Part shown: piece by piece, positions 36,166-45,632 of the stretch
How the letters are laid out: each line of letters begins with the position of its first letter
How positions within the stretch are numbered: position 1 is the first letter of the stretch
NCBI GenBank assembly: GCA_013001055.1
Contig: JABDNH010000019.1
Span: 1 to 64,000, forward strand
From: Sphingomonas sp.
GTDB lineage: Bacteria; Pseudomonadota; Alphaproteobacteria; Sphingomonadales; Sphingomonadaceae
Direction of reading: 5' to 3'
DNA length: 64,000 nucleotides
Translations under genes and position numbers: made by a program
Notes under the pieces: generated by a model
The model's input: the letters and a program-made list of their open reading frames with translations, nothing else
What the model was told of the DNA's origin: nothing
The model's database searches: none

Positions 36166-38487
36166 CTAGAATTCGTAGCCCACGGTGAAAAGGATTTGCC
36201 GTGGATTTCCGTAATATGCCGTCAGCGTTCCCTCGGTCCCCAGTGTCGGGATGGGCTGGTCGGTAACGGGATTGAGGATGAGCGCGCCGGTATCGGGGTC
36301 CTGAGCCAGGAAATTGTAGCCCGCGACGATGTATCGTTCGTCAGTCAGGTTCTTGCCATAAAGTCCCACCGTCCACTGGCCGCCGGGCAGCTCATACGTA
36401 ATGCCGGCGTCCCACAGCGCGAAGCCGCCCTGGTCGAGCGGGCTCGCCAGTTCGAACTGCTGGCTATCGCCGCGATAGGAAAGCGTCGTGTTGACGAAGA
36501 GGTCGCCGCCACCAATCGGCGCCGAGTATGTCAGCGAACCCGAGGCCGTGATGTCGGGCGTGTTCTGTATCTCGCGGCTGTCGGCGACGTTGATACCGCG
36601 GCTGTCGATGAAGGTTTCGAATTGGGCGTCGAGCAGGCCAAGCGACCAAGCGAAGTTGAGACGATCATCGCCATAATTTCCAAACACCAGCGCATTGCCT
36701 TCGAATTCAAGGCCGCGGATACGGGCTTCGGCGGCGTTGGTAGTCACCCCGATGAAGGTCTGGCCGCCCATGCCATCGGGGACACCGACCGACCCGGGGA
36801 TCTGCACGTCTTCGTAATCGGCCTGGAAAACAGCAAGCGCGGCGTAGATGCGATCGTCGGCAAGGTTACCCTTCCAGCCTAGCTCATAGCTCTTCACGGT
36901 TTCGGGTTCGAAGGCGAAAAAATCGTAGACTTCGGCGTCGGTAACAGTGCCGTTGCCGTCAAGGTCGGGCGCGGCGGTCGACTGGCCGCGCGGATCGAAG
37001 CCGCCCCCTTTAAAGCCTTCCGAATAGCTGGCGTAGAGCGTGTGATCGTCGGTCGGCTTGAAGCTGATCGAGGCGCGCGGCGTGAAATCGGTGTCGGTGC
37101 GTTCGCCCTGGAAATCCGATGTCGTAGCGAAAACCACGCCGGCACCGCCGAAGATGGGCGAGCCGCCACCCAGATAGGTTTCGCGGAAGACCGTGCTGTT
37201 GCGCTTGTCCTCGGTGTAGCGGCCGCCAACTGAGATCGCGACCTGGTCGGTGACGTCGAAGGTCACATCGCCGAAAATAGCCCAAGTTTCGGTCTGCACT
37301 TCGCCCTGCGTAAGCGCGGTCAGGCCATTGAGCAGCGTAAACAGGCGCACGTCGAAGACGGTGAATGCATCGGCATCGAGATAATAGCCGCCGAGCAGGC
37401 CCTGGAAGCGATCGCCTTCGTAGAGGAGCTGGAATTCCTGGCTGAATTGCTCGTTTTCGTAAATGGCGGGCACGTCGAGGTCGACTACGGGAAGCGTATC
37501 GAAATCGATTGGCGTGGCGCTGTCATCCTTGCGCCAGGCGGTGATCGACTTGAAAGTCAGCAAATCGCCAAGCGGCACCTGAAGATTGGCCGAAAAGCCT
37601 TCGGAGACGACTTCCTGCACTGGATCAGCAAGCCCCCCGCGCGTGTCGTAGACGCTGTCGAGCAGCGGCGCACCCGATGCAAGACCGGGAATCAGGCGCG
37701 ATCCGCCGCGCGCATTGCTGTCATCGTCGGTGCGATCATAGGCGAGGCGCAGCAGGAAATCGATCTCGTTGCCGACCTCTGCGCTTACGCGGAAAGCAAG
37801 AATGTCCTTGTTATAATTCTCTTCTCCGGTGGTCAGATTCTCGCCGAATCCGTCGTTCTGGAGATAGGCGGCAGCCACACCCGCGCGAAACATCTCGGTG
37901 CCGTAGCTGGCGCGTCCGACGATGTCGGTTCGGCCATAACTGCCGACGGTGCCGCGCACCGCCCCCGCCACACCTTCGGGCAGGCGCCGCGTCACATATT
38001 TGACCGCGCCGCCAATGGTGTTTCGACCATAAAGCGTGCCCTGCGGACCGCGCAGGACTTCGATCCGCTCGACATCGTAGATGTCGAGCACTGCGCCTTG
38101 CGGTCGGTTGAGATAGACATCATCAAGATAAATGCCAACGCCCTGTTCGAAACCGGCGACCGGATCTTGTTGGCCGACGCCGCGAATGAAGGCGGTGAGC
38201 GTCGAGTTGGTGCCGCGCGAGGCCTCAAGCGTCACGTTGGGTGTGGTGTCGGCGATGTCGGTAATGTCGAGCGCCGCTTCGCGCTCGAGCTGCGGGCCGG
38301 AATAGGCGGTTACCGAAAGCGGCACATCCTGCAAGGTTTCAGCACGGCGGCGCGCGGTGATGACGATGGCGCCGCCTTCTTCGGCTTCCTGAACCGCGGC
38401 GGCATCGTCATTTGCATCCTGCGCATACGCGGGAACTGCGATCATCGCGGCGCCAGCAACAGACGTCATGAGAATCAGTTTTTTCAT
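36166..38487 (-). CDS. TonB-dependent outer-membrane receptor
   Basis: A 773-residue receptor. Signal peptide ends at AVPAYAQ (residue 22). A TonB-box-like segment (GGAIVITARRRAETLQDVPLSVTAYSG) leads into the plug with DITDIADTTPNVTLEASRGTNSTLTAFIRGVGQQDPVAGFEQGVGIYLDDVY and RIEVLRGPQGTLYGRNTIGGAVKYVTRR. A 22-strand barrel ends GNPRQILFTVGYEF with a terminal aromatic residue. The QQDPV/GIYLDDVYLNRP style is common in sphingomonad receptors for plant or aromatic compounds. ATG at 38487 with GGGGAGG upstream. It is divergent from a TetR gene across a perfect palindrome, which suggests ligand-responsive control. Confidence 0.94.
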   Translation of the reverse strand: MKKLILMTSVAGAAMIAVPAYAQDANDDAAAVQEAEEGGAIVITARRRAETLQDVPLSVTAYSGPQLEREAALDITDIADTTPNVTLEASRGTNSTLTAFIRGVGQQDPVAGFEQGVGIYLDDVYLNRPQGAVLDIYDVERIEVLRGPQGTLYGRNTIGGAVKYVTRRLPEGVAGAVRGTVGSYGRTDIVGRASYGTEMFRAGVAAAYLQNDGFGENLTTGEENYNKDILAFRVSAEVGNEIDFLLRLAYDRTDDDSNARGGSRLIPGLASGAPLLDSVYDTRGGLADPVQEVVSEGFSANLQVPLGDLLTFKSITAWRKDDSATPIDFDTLPVVDLDVPAIYENEQFSQEFQLLYEGDRFQGLLGGYYLDADAFTVFDVRLFTLLNGLTALTQGEVQTETWAIFGDVTFDVTDQVAISVGGRYTEDKRNSTVFRETYLGGGSPIFGGAGVVFATTSDFQGERTDTDFTPRASISFKPTDDHTLYASYSEGFKGGGFDPRGQSTAAPDLDGNGTVTDAEVYDFFAFEPETVKSYELGWKGNLADDRIYAALAVFQADYEDVQIPGSVGVPDGMGGQTFIGVTTNAAEARIRGLEFEGNALVFGNYGDDRLNFAWSLGLLDAQFETFIDSRGINVADSREIQNTPDITASGSLTYSAPIGGGDLFVNTTLSYRGDSQQFELASPLDQGGFALWDAGITYELPGGQWTVGLYGKNLTDERYIVAGYNFLAQDPDTGALILNPVTDQPIPTLGTEGTLTAYYGNPRQILFTVGYEF

Positions 38488-38555
38488 CAAGAACCTCCCC
38501 TTTGTCGCGGCTCTTGCAGCGCGACGCGCCAACCGCTTTGACTCGGCTCATAATG

Positions 38556-38579
38556 AAAGTTGAACCGAGTTTCAACTTT
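38556..38579. promoter_or_regulatory. Perfect 9-6-9 palindrome between the receptor and tetR genes (candidate TetR operator)
   Basis: AAAGTTGAA, six-base spacer CCGAGT, TTCAACTTT: both nine-base arms are exactly complementary. It lies 34 bases before the TetR start and 68 bases before the receptor start, in the only non-coding DNA between them. This is the size and symmetry expected for a TetR-family dimer pair. Confidence 0.7.
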
Positions 38580-38612
38580 TGATAATGTGCTGTTCAATAT
38601 AGGGGTTCGCGC

Positions 38613-39233
38613 ATGGCGGAAATTGCAGGAAAGCCGGCGAAGTCGGGATCGTCAAAGACACCGCGCACCAGCCGCGGCGAAAAGACGCGTGCGAGGATTC
38701 TAGACGCCGCTCGGCAGGAATTCGGCGCCAAAGGTTTCGGCGAAAGCTCGATTGTCGGTATCACGCAGCGCGCCAAGGTCGCGCTCGGCACCTTCTACAC
38801 CTATTTCAACTCCAAGGAGGAAGTGTTCGCAGCGTTGGTCAAGGACATGTCCGGCCAGGTGCGCGATCATGTCGCCCCGGCATTGGCCGATGCCGATGAC
38901 ACGATCGATGCCGAGCGCCGTGCTCTCGCCGCCTTCCTGACCTTCGCGCGCGAGAAGAAGGAAGTGTATCGCATCATCGACGAAGCCGAATTCGTCGACC
39001 CCGAAGGCTTCGAAGCACACTACCGCGCCACGGCCGCACGAATCGCCGAACGTCTCGAAAGCGGCGATGTCGAACCAGCGATTGATGCGCTCGATGCGGA
39101 AGTGCGCGCCTGGGCGATCATGGGAATGAACGTGTTCCTCGGCCTGCGCTTTTCGGTCTGGGACGATGAAGAGGCCAGCAAGGTCGCCGCTTCCGCCAAC
39201 CGCCTCATCGCAGACGGTTTGAAGCCGCGCTAG
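38613..39233 (+). CDS. TetR/AcrR family transcriptional regulator
   Basis: A 206-residue regulator. The N-terminal HTH spans about 22-70: RGEKTRARILDAARQEFGAKGFGESSIVGITQRAKVALGTFYTYFNSKEEVFAALV, a textbook TetR_N domain. The C-terminal ligand domain is helical and acidic. TetR proteins repress divergent genes until a ligand binds. The gene is divergent from the receptor/MFS pair with a perfect palindrome in between, so it very likely controls them and itself. Its stop overlaps the kynureninase-like stop by four bases. Confidence 0.92.
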   Translation: MAEIAGKPAKSGSSKTPRTSRGEKTRARILDAARQEFGAKGFGESSIVGITQRAKVALGTFYTYFNSKEEVFAALVKDMSGQVRDHVAPALADADDTIDAERRALAAFLTFAREKKEVYRIIDEAEFVDPEGFEAHYRATAARIAERLESGDVEPAIDALDAEVRAWAIMGMNVFLGLRFSVWDDEEASKVAASANRLIADGLKPR

Positions 39234-40390
39234 AGCGCCGCTGCGAGCGCGGCGAACGCGTCGATATCGTCGGCGTCATGATAGAGTCCGAGCCCGATGC
39301 GGATCACGTCGCCGCGCACATCGGTGATACAGTCTTTGGCCTTCAGAGCCTCGCACCATTTGGCGGCGTCCGGATGACGGTAGGCCAGGAAGCGGGCGTG
39401 CGGTTGGCCGTCCAGCGGATTGAGCAGCTCCGCTGCGCCGAACACGGACGATTGCAGAGCTTCGATCGCCTGCGCCTGCAATGTGGCGACATGCGCATTG
39501 ATGTCGGCAGTATCGAGCCGTTCGGTAGTCAGCAGACCGCAGATCGCGTTCCAGCGATAAAGCGCAGAGGGATCGAAGGTGGCTCCCATGAAGCGCATCG
39601 CATCGGGGGCATAGCCGATCATGCCGGGCGGCAAGGTCAGATCGTCGAACTCGGCGAACCAGCCCGTTATTGGCGGCCGTACGCCAAAGCCTGGCGGGCA
39701 GCTCATGAACCCCATGCCTTCACCCGCCATGGCGTACTTATAGCCACCACCGAAGAAAAACGCCTTGTCGCTGAGCGCGCGCGTGAACGGATATTCGAGC
39801 GCCATGAAGCTGTGATAGCCATCGATCACCACCCACGGGCCTTCAGGATCGGCGAGCTCGCAGATCGGCGCAATCGGGTCGAGGATGCGGCCCGATCCGA
39901 ACAAGATCTGGCTTACGAACACGAGGTCATGACGATCGAGCCGCGCCGCATCGGCGAACCGGTCCGCGAACGTATCAAAGGGTTCGACGTCGACCGTGTC
40001 GACGATGATCGAACCTTCTTCGACCCAGCGCGCGAACTGGCGGCGCGCCGAATGGAATTCGCCCGTGCTCGTCAGGATACGCAGCGGCCCACCCGCACGG
40101 CGCGGGCAGGCTGCGGCCAACCGGATGATCAGGTCGTGCGTATTGGCGGCGAACACGATGCGCCGCCAATAGTCATTGCCCGTACCCAGCTGCGCAGAGA
40201 CATTGGCGGCGGCCTCGGTCCAGACCTCGCCCATGATCTTTTCCCACTTGCGGTCGGCCAACGCGGCCGCGTCTTCCCAGCAGCGCACCTGCCCGTCGAA
40301 GCTGGCATCCGGCCACAAGTGATGGCTATGCGCCGCCATGTGCAGGCGGTCGGGGGCCAGGCTTTTGCTGAAGAGCCGCTTGTAGCTCAT
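39230..40390 (-). CDS. Class V PLP-dependent enzyme, kynureninase-like
   Basis: A 386-residue PLP enzyme starting MSYKRLFSKSLAPDRLHMAAHSHHLWPDASFDG. The cofactor lysine is in KAFFFGGGYKYAMAGEGMGFM, and the PLP aspartate region is WVVIDGYHSFMALE. It resembles the kynureninase-related class V group in sphingomonads more than canonical KynU, but its start overlaps the tryptophan 2,3-dioxygenase stop by four bases. That strongly suggests it cleaves kynurenine or formylkynurenine to anthranilate. The open frame extends far upstream through kynA in another phase; the ATGA overlap at 40390 gives the real start. Confidence 0.85.
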   Translation of the reverse strand: MSYKRLFSKSLAPDRLHMAAHSHHLWPDASFDGQVRCWEDAAALADRKWEKIMGEVWTEAAANVSAQLGTGNDYWRRIVFAANTHDLIIRLAAACPRRAGGPLRILTSTGEFHSARRQFARWVEEGSIIVDTVDVEPFDTFADRFADAARLDRHDLVFVSQILFGSGRILDPIAPICELADPEGPWVVIDGYHSFMALEYPFTRALSDKAFFFGGGYKYAMAGEGMGFMSCPPGFGVRPPITGWFAEFDDLTLPPGMIGYAPDAMRFMGATFDPSALYRWNAICGLLTTERLDTADINAHVATLQAQAIEALQSSVFGAAELLNPLDGQPHARFLAYRHPDAAKWCEALKAKDCITDVRGDVIRIGLGLYHDADDIDAFAALAAAL

Positions 40391-41151
40391 ATGTCGGTTC
40401 TGAGGTTCCACAGTGCGGGAAAAGCGCGCTTCGACAGCGTCGTCCTGAGATATTCGGCGCCCGCAGAACCACCGGTCCCGCGCTTGAAGCCGATCACGCG
40501 CTCGACGGTCAGTACATGCTTGTGCCGCCACGCTGCCAGGGCGTCGTCGAGATCGACCAGCTTCTCGGCGAGACCATACAGTTCGAGATTGTCTTCGGTG
40601 TTGCGATAGACGTCGAGCCAGCTGGCCTGGATTGCCTCCTCGCTCGACACATCGAACCCGGCCCGGCCGAGTGCTTCGTTTGCTTCGTCCCAAAGGCTTG
40701 GCTTTTCGAGCGTGGCCTCGAGTTGCCTGCGCTCCTCGCTGCCATCCTTGTAATTTTTGAGAAAAGCCGGATTTTTGATCCCGAGCCGGTATTCCATCAT
40801 CCTGAACTGCCATGACTGGAAGCCCGACGCGGTGCCGAAATGATGGCGGAATTTCATGTAGTCGGCGGGGGTGAGCGTGGTGAGGATGTCCCAGCTCAGC
40901 GTCATCACCGACTGGATGCGACTGACCCTGCTCAACGCCTTGTGCACTAGCGTGAAATGGCCGCGGTGCAGCTGGTCGATCGCGTAATCGACTTCGAACA
41001 GGATCTGCTTGAGCCACAATTCCTTAGACTGGTGGATGATGATGAAGAGCATCTCGTCATGATGCTCGCTATGCGGCACCTGCGCGCCGAGCACTTCGCC
41101 CAAGCGAAGATATTCGGCATAGCTCATGTCTCTGGAAGGAACCGCGGTCAT
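40387..41151 (-). CDS. kynA: Tryptophan 2,3-dioxygenase
   Basis: A 254-residue heme dioxygenase that opens the indole ring of tryptophan to N-formylkynurenine. Landmarks are SYAEYLRLGEVLGAQVPHSEHHDEMLFIIIHQSKELWLKQILFEVD at the N-terminus, the region SGFQSWQFRMMEYRLGIKN and the C-terminal heme-ligand WRHKHVLTVERVIGFKRGTGGSAGAEYL (the proximal histidine in HKH, substrate loop GTGGS). ATG at 41151. It is the first gene of a two-gene kynurenine operon; no formamidase gene (kynB) is seen nearby. Confidence 0.96.
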   Translation of the reverse strand: MTAVPSRDMSYAEYLRLGEVLGAQVPHSEHHDEMLFIIIHQSKELWLKQILFEVDYAIDQLHRGHFTLVHKALSRVSRIQSVMTLSWDILTTLTPADYMKFRHHFGTASGFQSWQFRMMEYRLGIKNPAFLKNYKDGSEERRQLEATLEKPSLWDEANEALGRAGFDVSSEEAIQASWLDVYRNTEDNLELYGLAEKLVDLDDALAAWRHKHVLTVERVIGFKRGTGGSAGAEYLRTTLSKRAFPALWNLRTDI

Positions 41152-41194
41152 GCCGGCCCGCTTAGGCCATCACGCCGCGGCGCGGCAAGCCGTC

Positions 41195-41659
41195 TTAGCG
41201 TCCGCCCGGCCCGCCGCCGGGAAGCCCGGCCTGGCCAACCTGGCCGATTCCGCCGAACAATTCGTCGAAGAAACTGCGTTCGCGACCCAGCGTGGGTGTT
41301 TCGGCGTTACTGGGATTGATATTTACCGCAAGTTCGCGGCCGGTTTCGTTGACGGCTACGACATTGCCCGTCGCATCGAACGTCACCGCGATGACCTTGC
41401 TGTCATCGAGACGCGGGCGACGGAACGCGAACTGATTGGTCGTGCGGCTGACATAATACCACTGTTTGTCGTCGAACTGGCCAACAAAAGTCGGGCGGCC
41501 GAGCGTGGCTTCGACCGAGGCCTTGTTGTCAACGCCGGGCGCGATCGCCTGCACCAGTTCGGTCGAGGCAATATAGCCCGACGAGTCGCGGACGCCCGCG
41601 CAGCCGGTCAGCATGGCTCCAGCCGCCACACACGTGAAAATTGCCCGCTTCGACACCAT
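41195..41659 (-). CDS. bamE: Outer membrane protein assembly factor BamE
   Basis: A 154-residue lipoprotein (FTCVAAGAMLTGCAG, lipobox LTGC) with the BamE/SmpA fold: VQAIAPGVDNKASVEATLGRPTFVGQFDDKQWYYVSRTT and SKVIAVTFDATGNVVAV. The C-terminal 45 residues (NPSNAETPTLGRERSFFDELFGGIGQVGQ, then Gly/Pro-rich) are an alphaproteobacterial extension. BamE stabilises the BAM complex that inserts outer-membrane barrels. The ATG at 41659 (MVSKRAIF) is chosen because the signal peptide begins there. Divergent from the bc1 chaperone gene. Confidence 0.92.
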   Translation of the reverse strand: MVSKRAIFTCVAAGAMLTGCAGVRDSSGYIASTELVQAIAPGVDNKASVEATLGRPTFVGQFDDKQWYYVSRTTNQFAFRRPRLDDSKVIAVTFDATGNVVAVNETGRELAVNINPSNAETPTLGRERSFFDELFGGIGQVGQAGLPGGGPGGR

Positions 41660-41759
41660 ATCGCTCACTCCATTGGCGGCTCCACCCTTGCGGGCCGCTG
41701 AATGGGCACATATGCGGGCTGAGGGCGATAGCGCAAGGCCTGAAGAAGGTGACGAAGCG

Positions 41760-42275
41760 ATGATTCGACGATTCATGTCCATGTTCCGATCTTCCGATGC
41801 GGCGGATGCCAGCGCACCCTATCAAAGACTCGTCGAACTGGCGCGCGAGCCGGCCTGGTATCAGTGCGGCAATGTAGCCGATGACATGGACGGGCGCTTT
41901 GCCGTGCTGTCGAGCCTCGTGGCGCTCGCCATATTGCGGCTTGAGGATGGCGACGAAGATGCAGTGCGCGGATCGGTCGCGCTGACCGAGCAATTCATCA
42001 CGGACATGGACGCGCAGATGCGCGAGATCGGTTTTGACACGACAATCGGCAAACAGGTGCGCAGCCTGGTCGGCGCACTGGCGACGCGTGTCGACCGCTG
42101 GCGCCGCGCCGAAGAAGGCGAGATCGAATGGGAGGATGCTACCTTATTCAGCGTCTATCGGGACAAGGACCCGGGCGAAACGACGCTGACATTCGCCAGC
42201 GAAAAACTACGCAGTTTCCGCGAGCATCTCGACGGCTTTGGCGATGAGGACATCATGCGCGGGAGTTTCGCCTGA
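41760..42275 (+). CDS. Ubiquinol-cytochrome c chaperone (CBP3-type) family protein
   Basis: A 171-residue helical protein of the CBP3/ubiquinol-cytochrome c chaperone family: YQRLVELAREPAWYQCGNVADDMDGRFAVLSSLVALAILRLED, then LTEQFITDMDAQMREIGFDTTIGKQVRSLVGALATRVDRW. The yeast relatives assist cytochrome b assembly into complex III. The family is limited to Alphaproteobacteria and mitochondria. It overlaps the next gene (yceD) by one base, a common alphaproteobacterial pairing. Starts at ATG 41760; the upstream extension overlaps bamE. Confidence 0.9.
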   Translation: MIRRFMSMFRSSDAADASAPYQRLVELAREPAWYQCGNVADDMDGRFAVLSSLVALAILRLEDGDEDAVRGSVALTEQFITDMDAQMREIGFDTTIGKQVRSLVGALATRVDRWRRAEEGEIEWEDATLFSVYRDKDPGETTLTFASEKLRSFREHLDGFGDEDIMRGSFA

Positions 42276-42784
42276 TGGACACGCTGTCGCTGGCGAATAT
42301 TCGCGATGGTGATCATCGCGACTTCAAGGCCGACGATAAAGACAGACAAGCGATCGCCAAACGCCTGGGCCTGCTGGGGCTCGAGCGTTTCGAAGCCAAT
42401 GTAACGTTGATCAAGGACGGACAGAGGGTCGACGCGTCGGGCCAGGTCCGGGCCAAGGTCATCCAGCCCTGCGTGGCCACCGGCGAGCCCGTCACAAGCA
42501 TGATCGATGAGCCCTTTACCCTCCGCTTTCTACCCGAGCCCGAAGTCGATGCAGACGAGGAGATCGAACTTGGCGAGGACGAGATGGACGTCATTTTCCA
42601 TGACGGCACCACGATCGCGCTGGGCGACGCTTTGGCCGACACGTTGGCGCTTGCGCTCAATCCCTATCCGCGTTCGCCTGACGCCGAAGCCCACCTGAAA
42701 GAGGTTGGCGTCATCAGCGAAGAAGAAGCCGGCCCGTTTGGTGCACTCGCCGATCTGAAGCGCAAGATGGAAGGTGGCGGCTAG
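42275..42784 (+). CDS. YceD family protein (DUF177), 23S rRNA accumulation
   Basis: A 169-residue YceD/DUF177 protein. Diagnostic parts are GQVRAKVIQPCVATGEPVTSMIDEPFTLRFLP (the family cysteine and CxxTxEP-like turn), the acidic middle VDADEEIELGEDEMDV, and the LADTLALALNPYPRSPDA segment. In E. coli YceD affects 23S rRNA accumulation and is co-transcribed with rpmF; here rpmF does not follow. Its start overlaps the stop of the bc1 chaperone gene (TGATG), so the two are coupled. Confidence 0.9.
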   Translation: MDTLSLANIRDGDHRDFKADDKDRQAIAKRLGLLGLERFEANVTLIKDGQRVDASGQVRAKVIQPCVATGEPVTSMIDEPFTLRFLPEPEVDADEEIELGEDEMDVIFHDGTTIALGDALADTLALALNPYPRSPDAEAHLKEVGVISEEEAGPFGALADLKRKMEGGG

Positions 42785-42798
42785 GCCGCAACCAGGCC

Positions 42799-43278
42799 CT
42801 AGAAGGGCACGTCGTCATCGAGATCGTTGTCGAAGGTCGCCGGCTGCGGGCGCGATTGCTGCTGGCCACCGTCACCGCCGCCATAACCGCCGCTCGCCTG
42901 GTTGTCGCCGTAACTGCCGCCGCCGCCGCCCTCGCGCGGATCGAGCAGGACGAGTTCGCCGCGGAAGCGCTGCAAGACGACCTCGGTGGTATATTTGTCC
43001 TGCCCCGACTGATCCTGCCACTTGCGGGTCTGCAACTGGCCTTCGAGATAGACCTTCGAACCCTTACGCAGGTAATTCTTGGCGACCCGCCCCAGATTTT
43101 CGTTCCAAATCACTACATTGTGCCATTCGGTGCGTTCCTGGCGATTGCCGTCGCGATCTTTCCAGCTTTCCGATGTGGCGACGCGCAGGTTGACGACTTC
43201 GCCGCCATTGTTGAGCGAGCGCGCTTCGGGGTCCGCCCCCAGGTTGCCCACCAGGATTACCTTATTCACGCCCGCCAT
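42799..43278 (-). CDS. ssb: Single-stranded DNA-binding protein
   Basis: A 159-residue SSB. The OB fold (1-110) begins [39 protein letters not shown] and includes [39 protein letters not shown] glycine-rich linker and the acidic interaction tip DDDVPF end the protein. The frame is open far upstream, but the OB fold starts at the ATG 43278. It is convergent with yceD and divergent from the first of two TonB-dependent receptors. Confidence 0.97.
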   Translation of the reverse strand: MAGVNKVILVGNLGADPEARSLNNGGEVVNLRVATSESWKDRDGNRQERTEWHNVVIWNENLGRVAKNYLRKGSKVYLEGQLQTRKWQDQSGQDKYTTEVVLQRFRGELVLLDPREGGGGGSYGDNQASGGYGGGDGGQQQSRPQPATFDNDLDDDVPF

Positions 43279-43448
43279 ATTATCGTCCTTCGCTTTGGAT
43301 ATTGCGTCTCTTGGATAGGCAGTGCAGCGCCCACTGTCACCACTGTTTCGCGCCTTTTGTCGGATGGAATCTCGAACCTTTTGACCGTATGGCCGTTGCA
43401 GCCGCAGCACCTTAAGCGCGCCATGATTCGTCAAACTTTCCGGAAGCC

Positions 43449-45503
43449 ATGAAACGTCTCGCAGCCTCCATAGTGGCCATTGGCATAGCCAGCGCCGCGC
43501 CTGCCTTTGCAACTGAACGCGGCATGTCGGCCGGCGCGCCGGTAGGCACACGCACGTTCACGCCGGAAGAATTCGCCGTATTCGCTCCGCGCACCGCGCT
43601 CGACATGGTGCGGCAAATCCCCGGCTTTTCGATCAACGCGGGCGATGACGGTGCGCGCGGGCTCGGCCAGGCCGACCAGAATATTCTTCTCAATGGAAAG
43701 CGGGTTTCGGGCAAGTCCAACGACGCCGTCACCACGCTTTCGCGTATCGAAGCATCGAGCGTAGTGCGTATCGAGATGCTGGAGGGCGCGAGCCTAGATA
43801 TCCCTGGTCTGTCAGGCGAGGTCGCCAACATCGTCTACAAGGTGGACAATTTTGGCGGCACCTTCGAATGGCGCCCCCAGTTTCGCGAGCGGCTTGAAGA
43901 CAACTGGTTCGCCGGCGAAGTCGCGCTGTCGGGCAAACTTGGCAGTTTCGACTGGAGCGCGAGCCTTGCCAACGATGCCTTCCGTCGCGGTAATTTCGGG
44001 CTCGAGATCGTCGAGGATTTTGCCGGCAACCTGCTCCTCACCCGCGATGAGCTTTCTTCATTCTACGGCGATCGCCCGCGGCTCACACTGGGCGCGACGC
44101 GCAGCGCGGCGAACGGCAACATCTTCAACATCAATGCCGCGGGAGAGCTATACTTCTTCGACCGCATCGAGACTGGGTTCGAACAGATCGTCGACGCCGC
44201 CAATGGTGATCGACGGTCGGTGCGCACGCAGGACCAATGGAGCGTCGAGATTGGCGGCGACTATGAATTCGCTCTTGGTCCCGGCCGTTTGAAACTGATC
44301 AGCCTTTATGGCTTCGAACGTGAGCCTTCGATCAACGATTTCATCTATCTCGCGCGCGTCTCCGATGCGGTCGAGGAGGGCCGCCGCTTCGAACAGGATC
44401 GCGATGTCACCGAGATCATCGGCCGCGCGGAATATGGGTGGTCTGGCGGTGGCGGTGACTGGCAAGCCAGCATCGAGGGTGCCTACAACAAGCTCGACAG
44501 CGAGGGCCGTCTGCTTGTCCGTGATATGTTCGGTATGCTGCAGCCGATTGCCTTCGAAGGGGCCACGGCCACGATCGATGAAAAGCGCGCAGAAGGTTTC
44601 CTTTCCTATAGCCGCGACCTCGGCGGGGGGCTTGCATTGCAGGCCAATCTCGGTGGCGAGTTTAGCCAGATCGATGCGGGCGCAGCCGATGGCGCACGAT
44701 CTTTCTGGCGGCCGAAGGGATCGCTGGCGCTCGACTGGGCAACCTCGGGCAACCTCACGCTCAGCGCGCGGTTCGAACGCACGGTGGATCAACTCGATTT
44801 CGGGCAGTTCCTCGCCTCGGTCGACGTGACCGACGACCTTGACCGCGACCAGAACAAGGCACTCGTACCACCGCAGCGCTGGACCGCCGAGCTGGAAGCG
44901 GTGAAGGCACTTGGCGGTTATGGGTCGCTCCGCCCGTTTATTCGCATGTCGCTCATCGAGGACGTCATCGATTCGATCCCGGTGGGGATCGACGGCGAGG
45001 TACTGGGTAATGTCGATACGGCGCGAATTTGGTCGATGGGAAGTAACGTAACGTTGCTGCTCGATCCTCTCGGCTGGACTGGCGCGCGGCTCGATTTCGA
45101 GCTGGCCTTCTCCGGCTCGTCGATCAAAGATCCGCTTACCGGCGCAACGCGAGAGCTCAGTGGCCGCGAGCTGATCGATGTCGAAGCCGACCTTCGCCAT
45201 GACGTCCCCGATAGCGATATCGCGTGGGGCGGCGGGATTTCCTTCCGCGATACGGCCGAAGAGGTTCGGCTGGGCAATATCGACGATCGTTATGATACCG
45301 GTCCCGACATCTACGCCTTCGCCGAACATAAGGACGTAGCCGGCCTGACCGTGCGTTTGCGCGTCGATAATCTGCTCGATCGGCGCGATGGTTTCGAGCG
45401 TCTCTTGTGGGATGGGCGCCGCATCGGACCCTACGACATCCGCGAATTTCGTGAGCGCAGGTTCGGACGCACCATCGAATTGAGCGTGCGCGGCACCCTC
45501 TAA
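43449..45503 (+). CDS. TonB-dependent receptor (short-plug type), first of a tandem pair
   Basis: A 684-residue outer-membrane protein with signal peptide (cleavage near APAFA, residue 21) and a plug domain [44 protein letters not shown] and [26 protein letters not shown] barrel follows to the C-terminal [13 protein letters not shown]. The plug follows the pattern of receptors in which an isolated PGF/RGLGQ motif replaces the full TonB-box region; a clear TonB box is not seen. About 130 bases downstream starts a close paralogue with the same plug motifs, so this is a tandem duplication. Substrate unknown. Confidence 0.88.
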   Translation: MKRLAASIVAIGIASAAPAFATERGMSAGAPVGTRTFTPEEFAVFAPRTALDMVRQIPGFSINAGDDGARGLGQADQNILLNGKRVSGKSNDAVTTLSRIEASSVVRIEMLEGASLDIPGLSGEVANIVYKVDNFGGTFEWRPQFRERLEDNWFAGEVALSGKLGSFDWSASLANDAFRRGNFGLEIVEDFAGNLLLTRDELSSFYGDRPRLTLGATRSAANGNIFNINAAGELYFFDRIETGFEQIVDAANGDRRSVRTQDQWSVEIGGDYEFALGPGRLKLISLYGFEREPSINDFIYLARVSDAVEEGRRFEQDRDVTEIIGRAEYGWSGGGGDWQASIEGAYNKLDSEGRLLVRDMFGMLQPIAFEGATATIDEKRAEGFLSYSRDLGGGLALQANLGGEFSQIDAGAADGARSFWRPKGSLALDWATSGNLTLSARFERTVDQLDFGQFLASVDVTDDLDRDQNKALVPPQRWTAELEAVKALGGYGSLRPFIRMSLIEDVIDSIPVGIDGEVLGNVDTARIWSMGSNVTLLLDPLGWTGARLDFELAFSGSSIKDPLTGATRELSGRELIDVEADLRHDVPDSDIAWGGGISFRDTAEEVRLGNIDDRYDTGPDIYAFAEHKDVAGLTVRLRVDNLLDRRDGFERLLWDGRRIGPYDIREFRERRFGRTIELSVRGTL

Positions 45504-45632
45504 TCCGTTTCTCTTTGAGACTACATATGTAATCGAGCGGGCCTGGCCGCCCGTTCGTCGAAGGGGGCTGGCTGTCGCGACCCCGGAATGTTGGTTGGCT
45601 CATGGCGTCCCCAGCGCCGTGGGAGAGTATTT

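Noticed and set aside
40391-41017. N-terminal extension of the kynureninase-like protein
   Set aside because: It runs through kynA in another phase. The ATGA overlap at 40390 gives a start that fits the family.
45504-45632. CGGGC/GCCCG hairpin as a terminator between the two receptors
   Set aside because: There is no T-tract after the stem, and the stem is short in a GC-rich region, so it may be chance.
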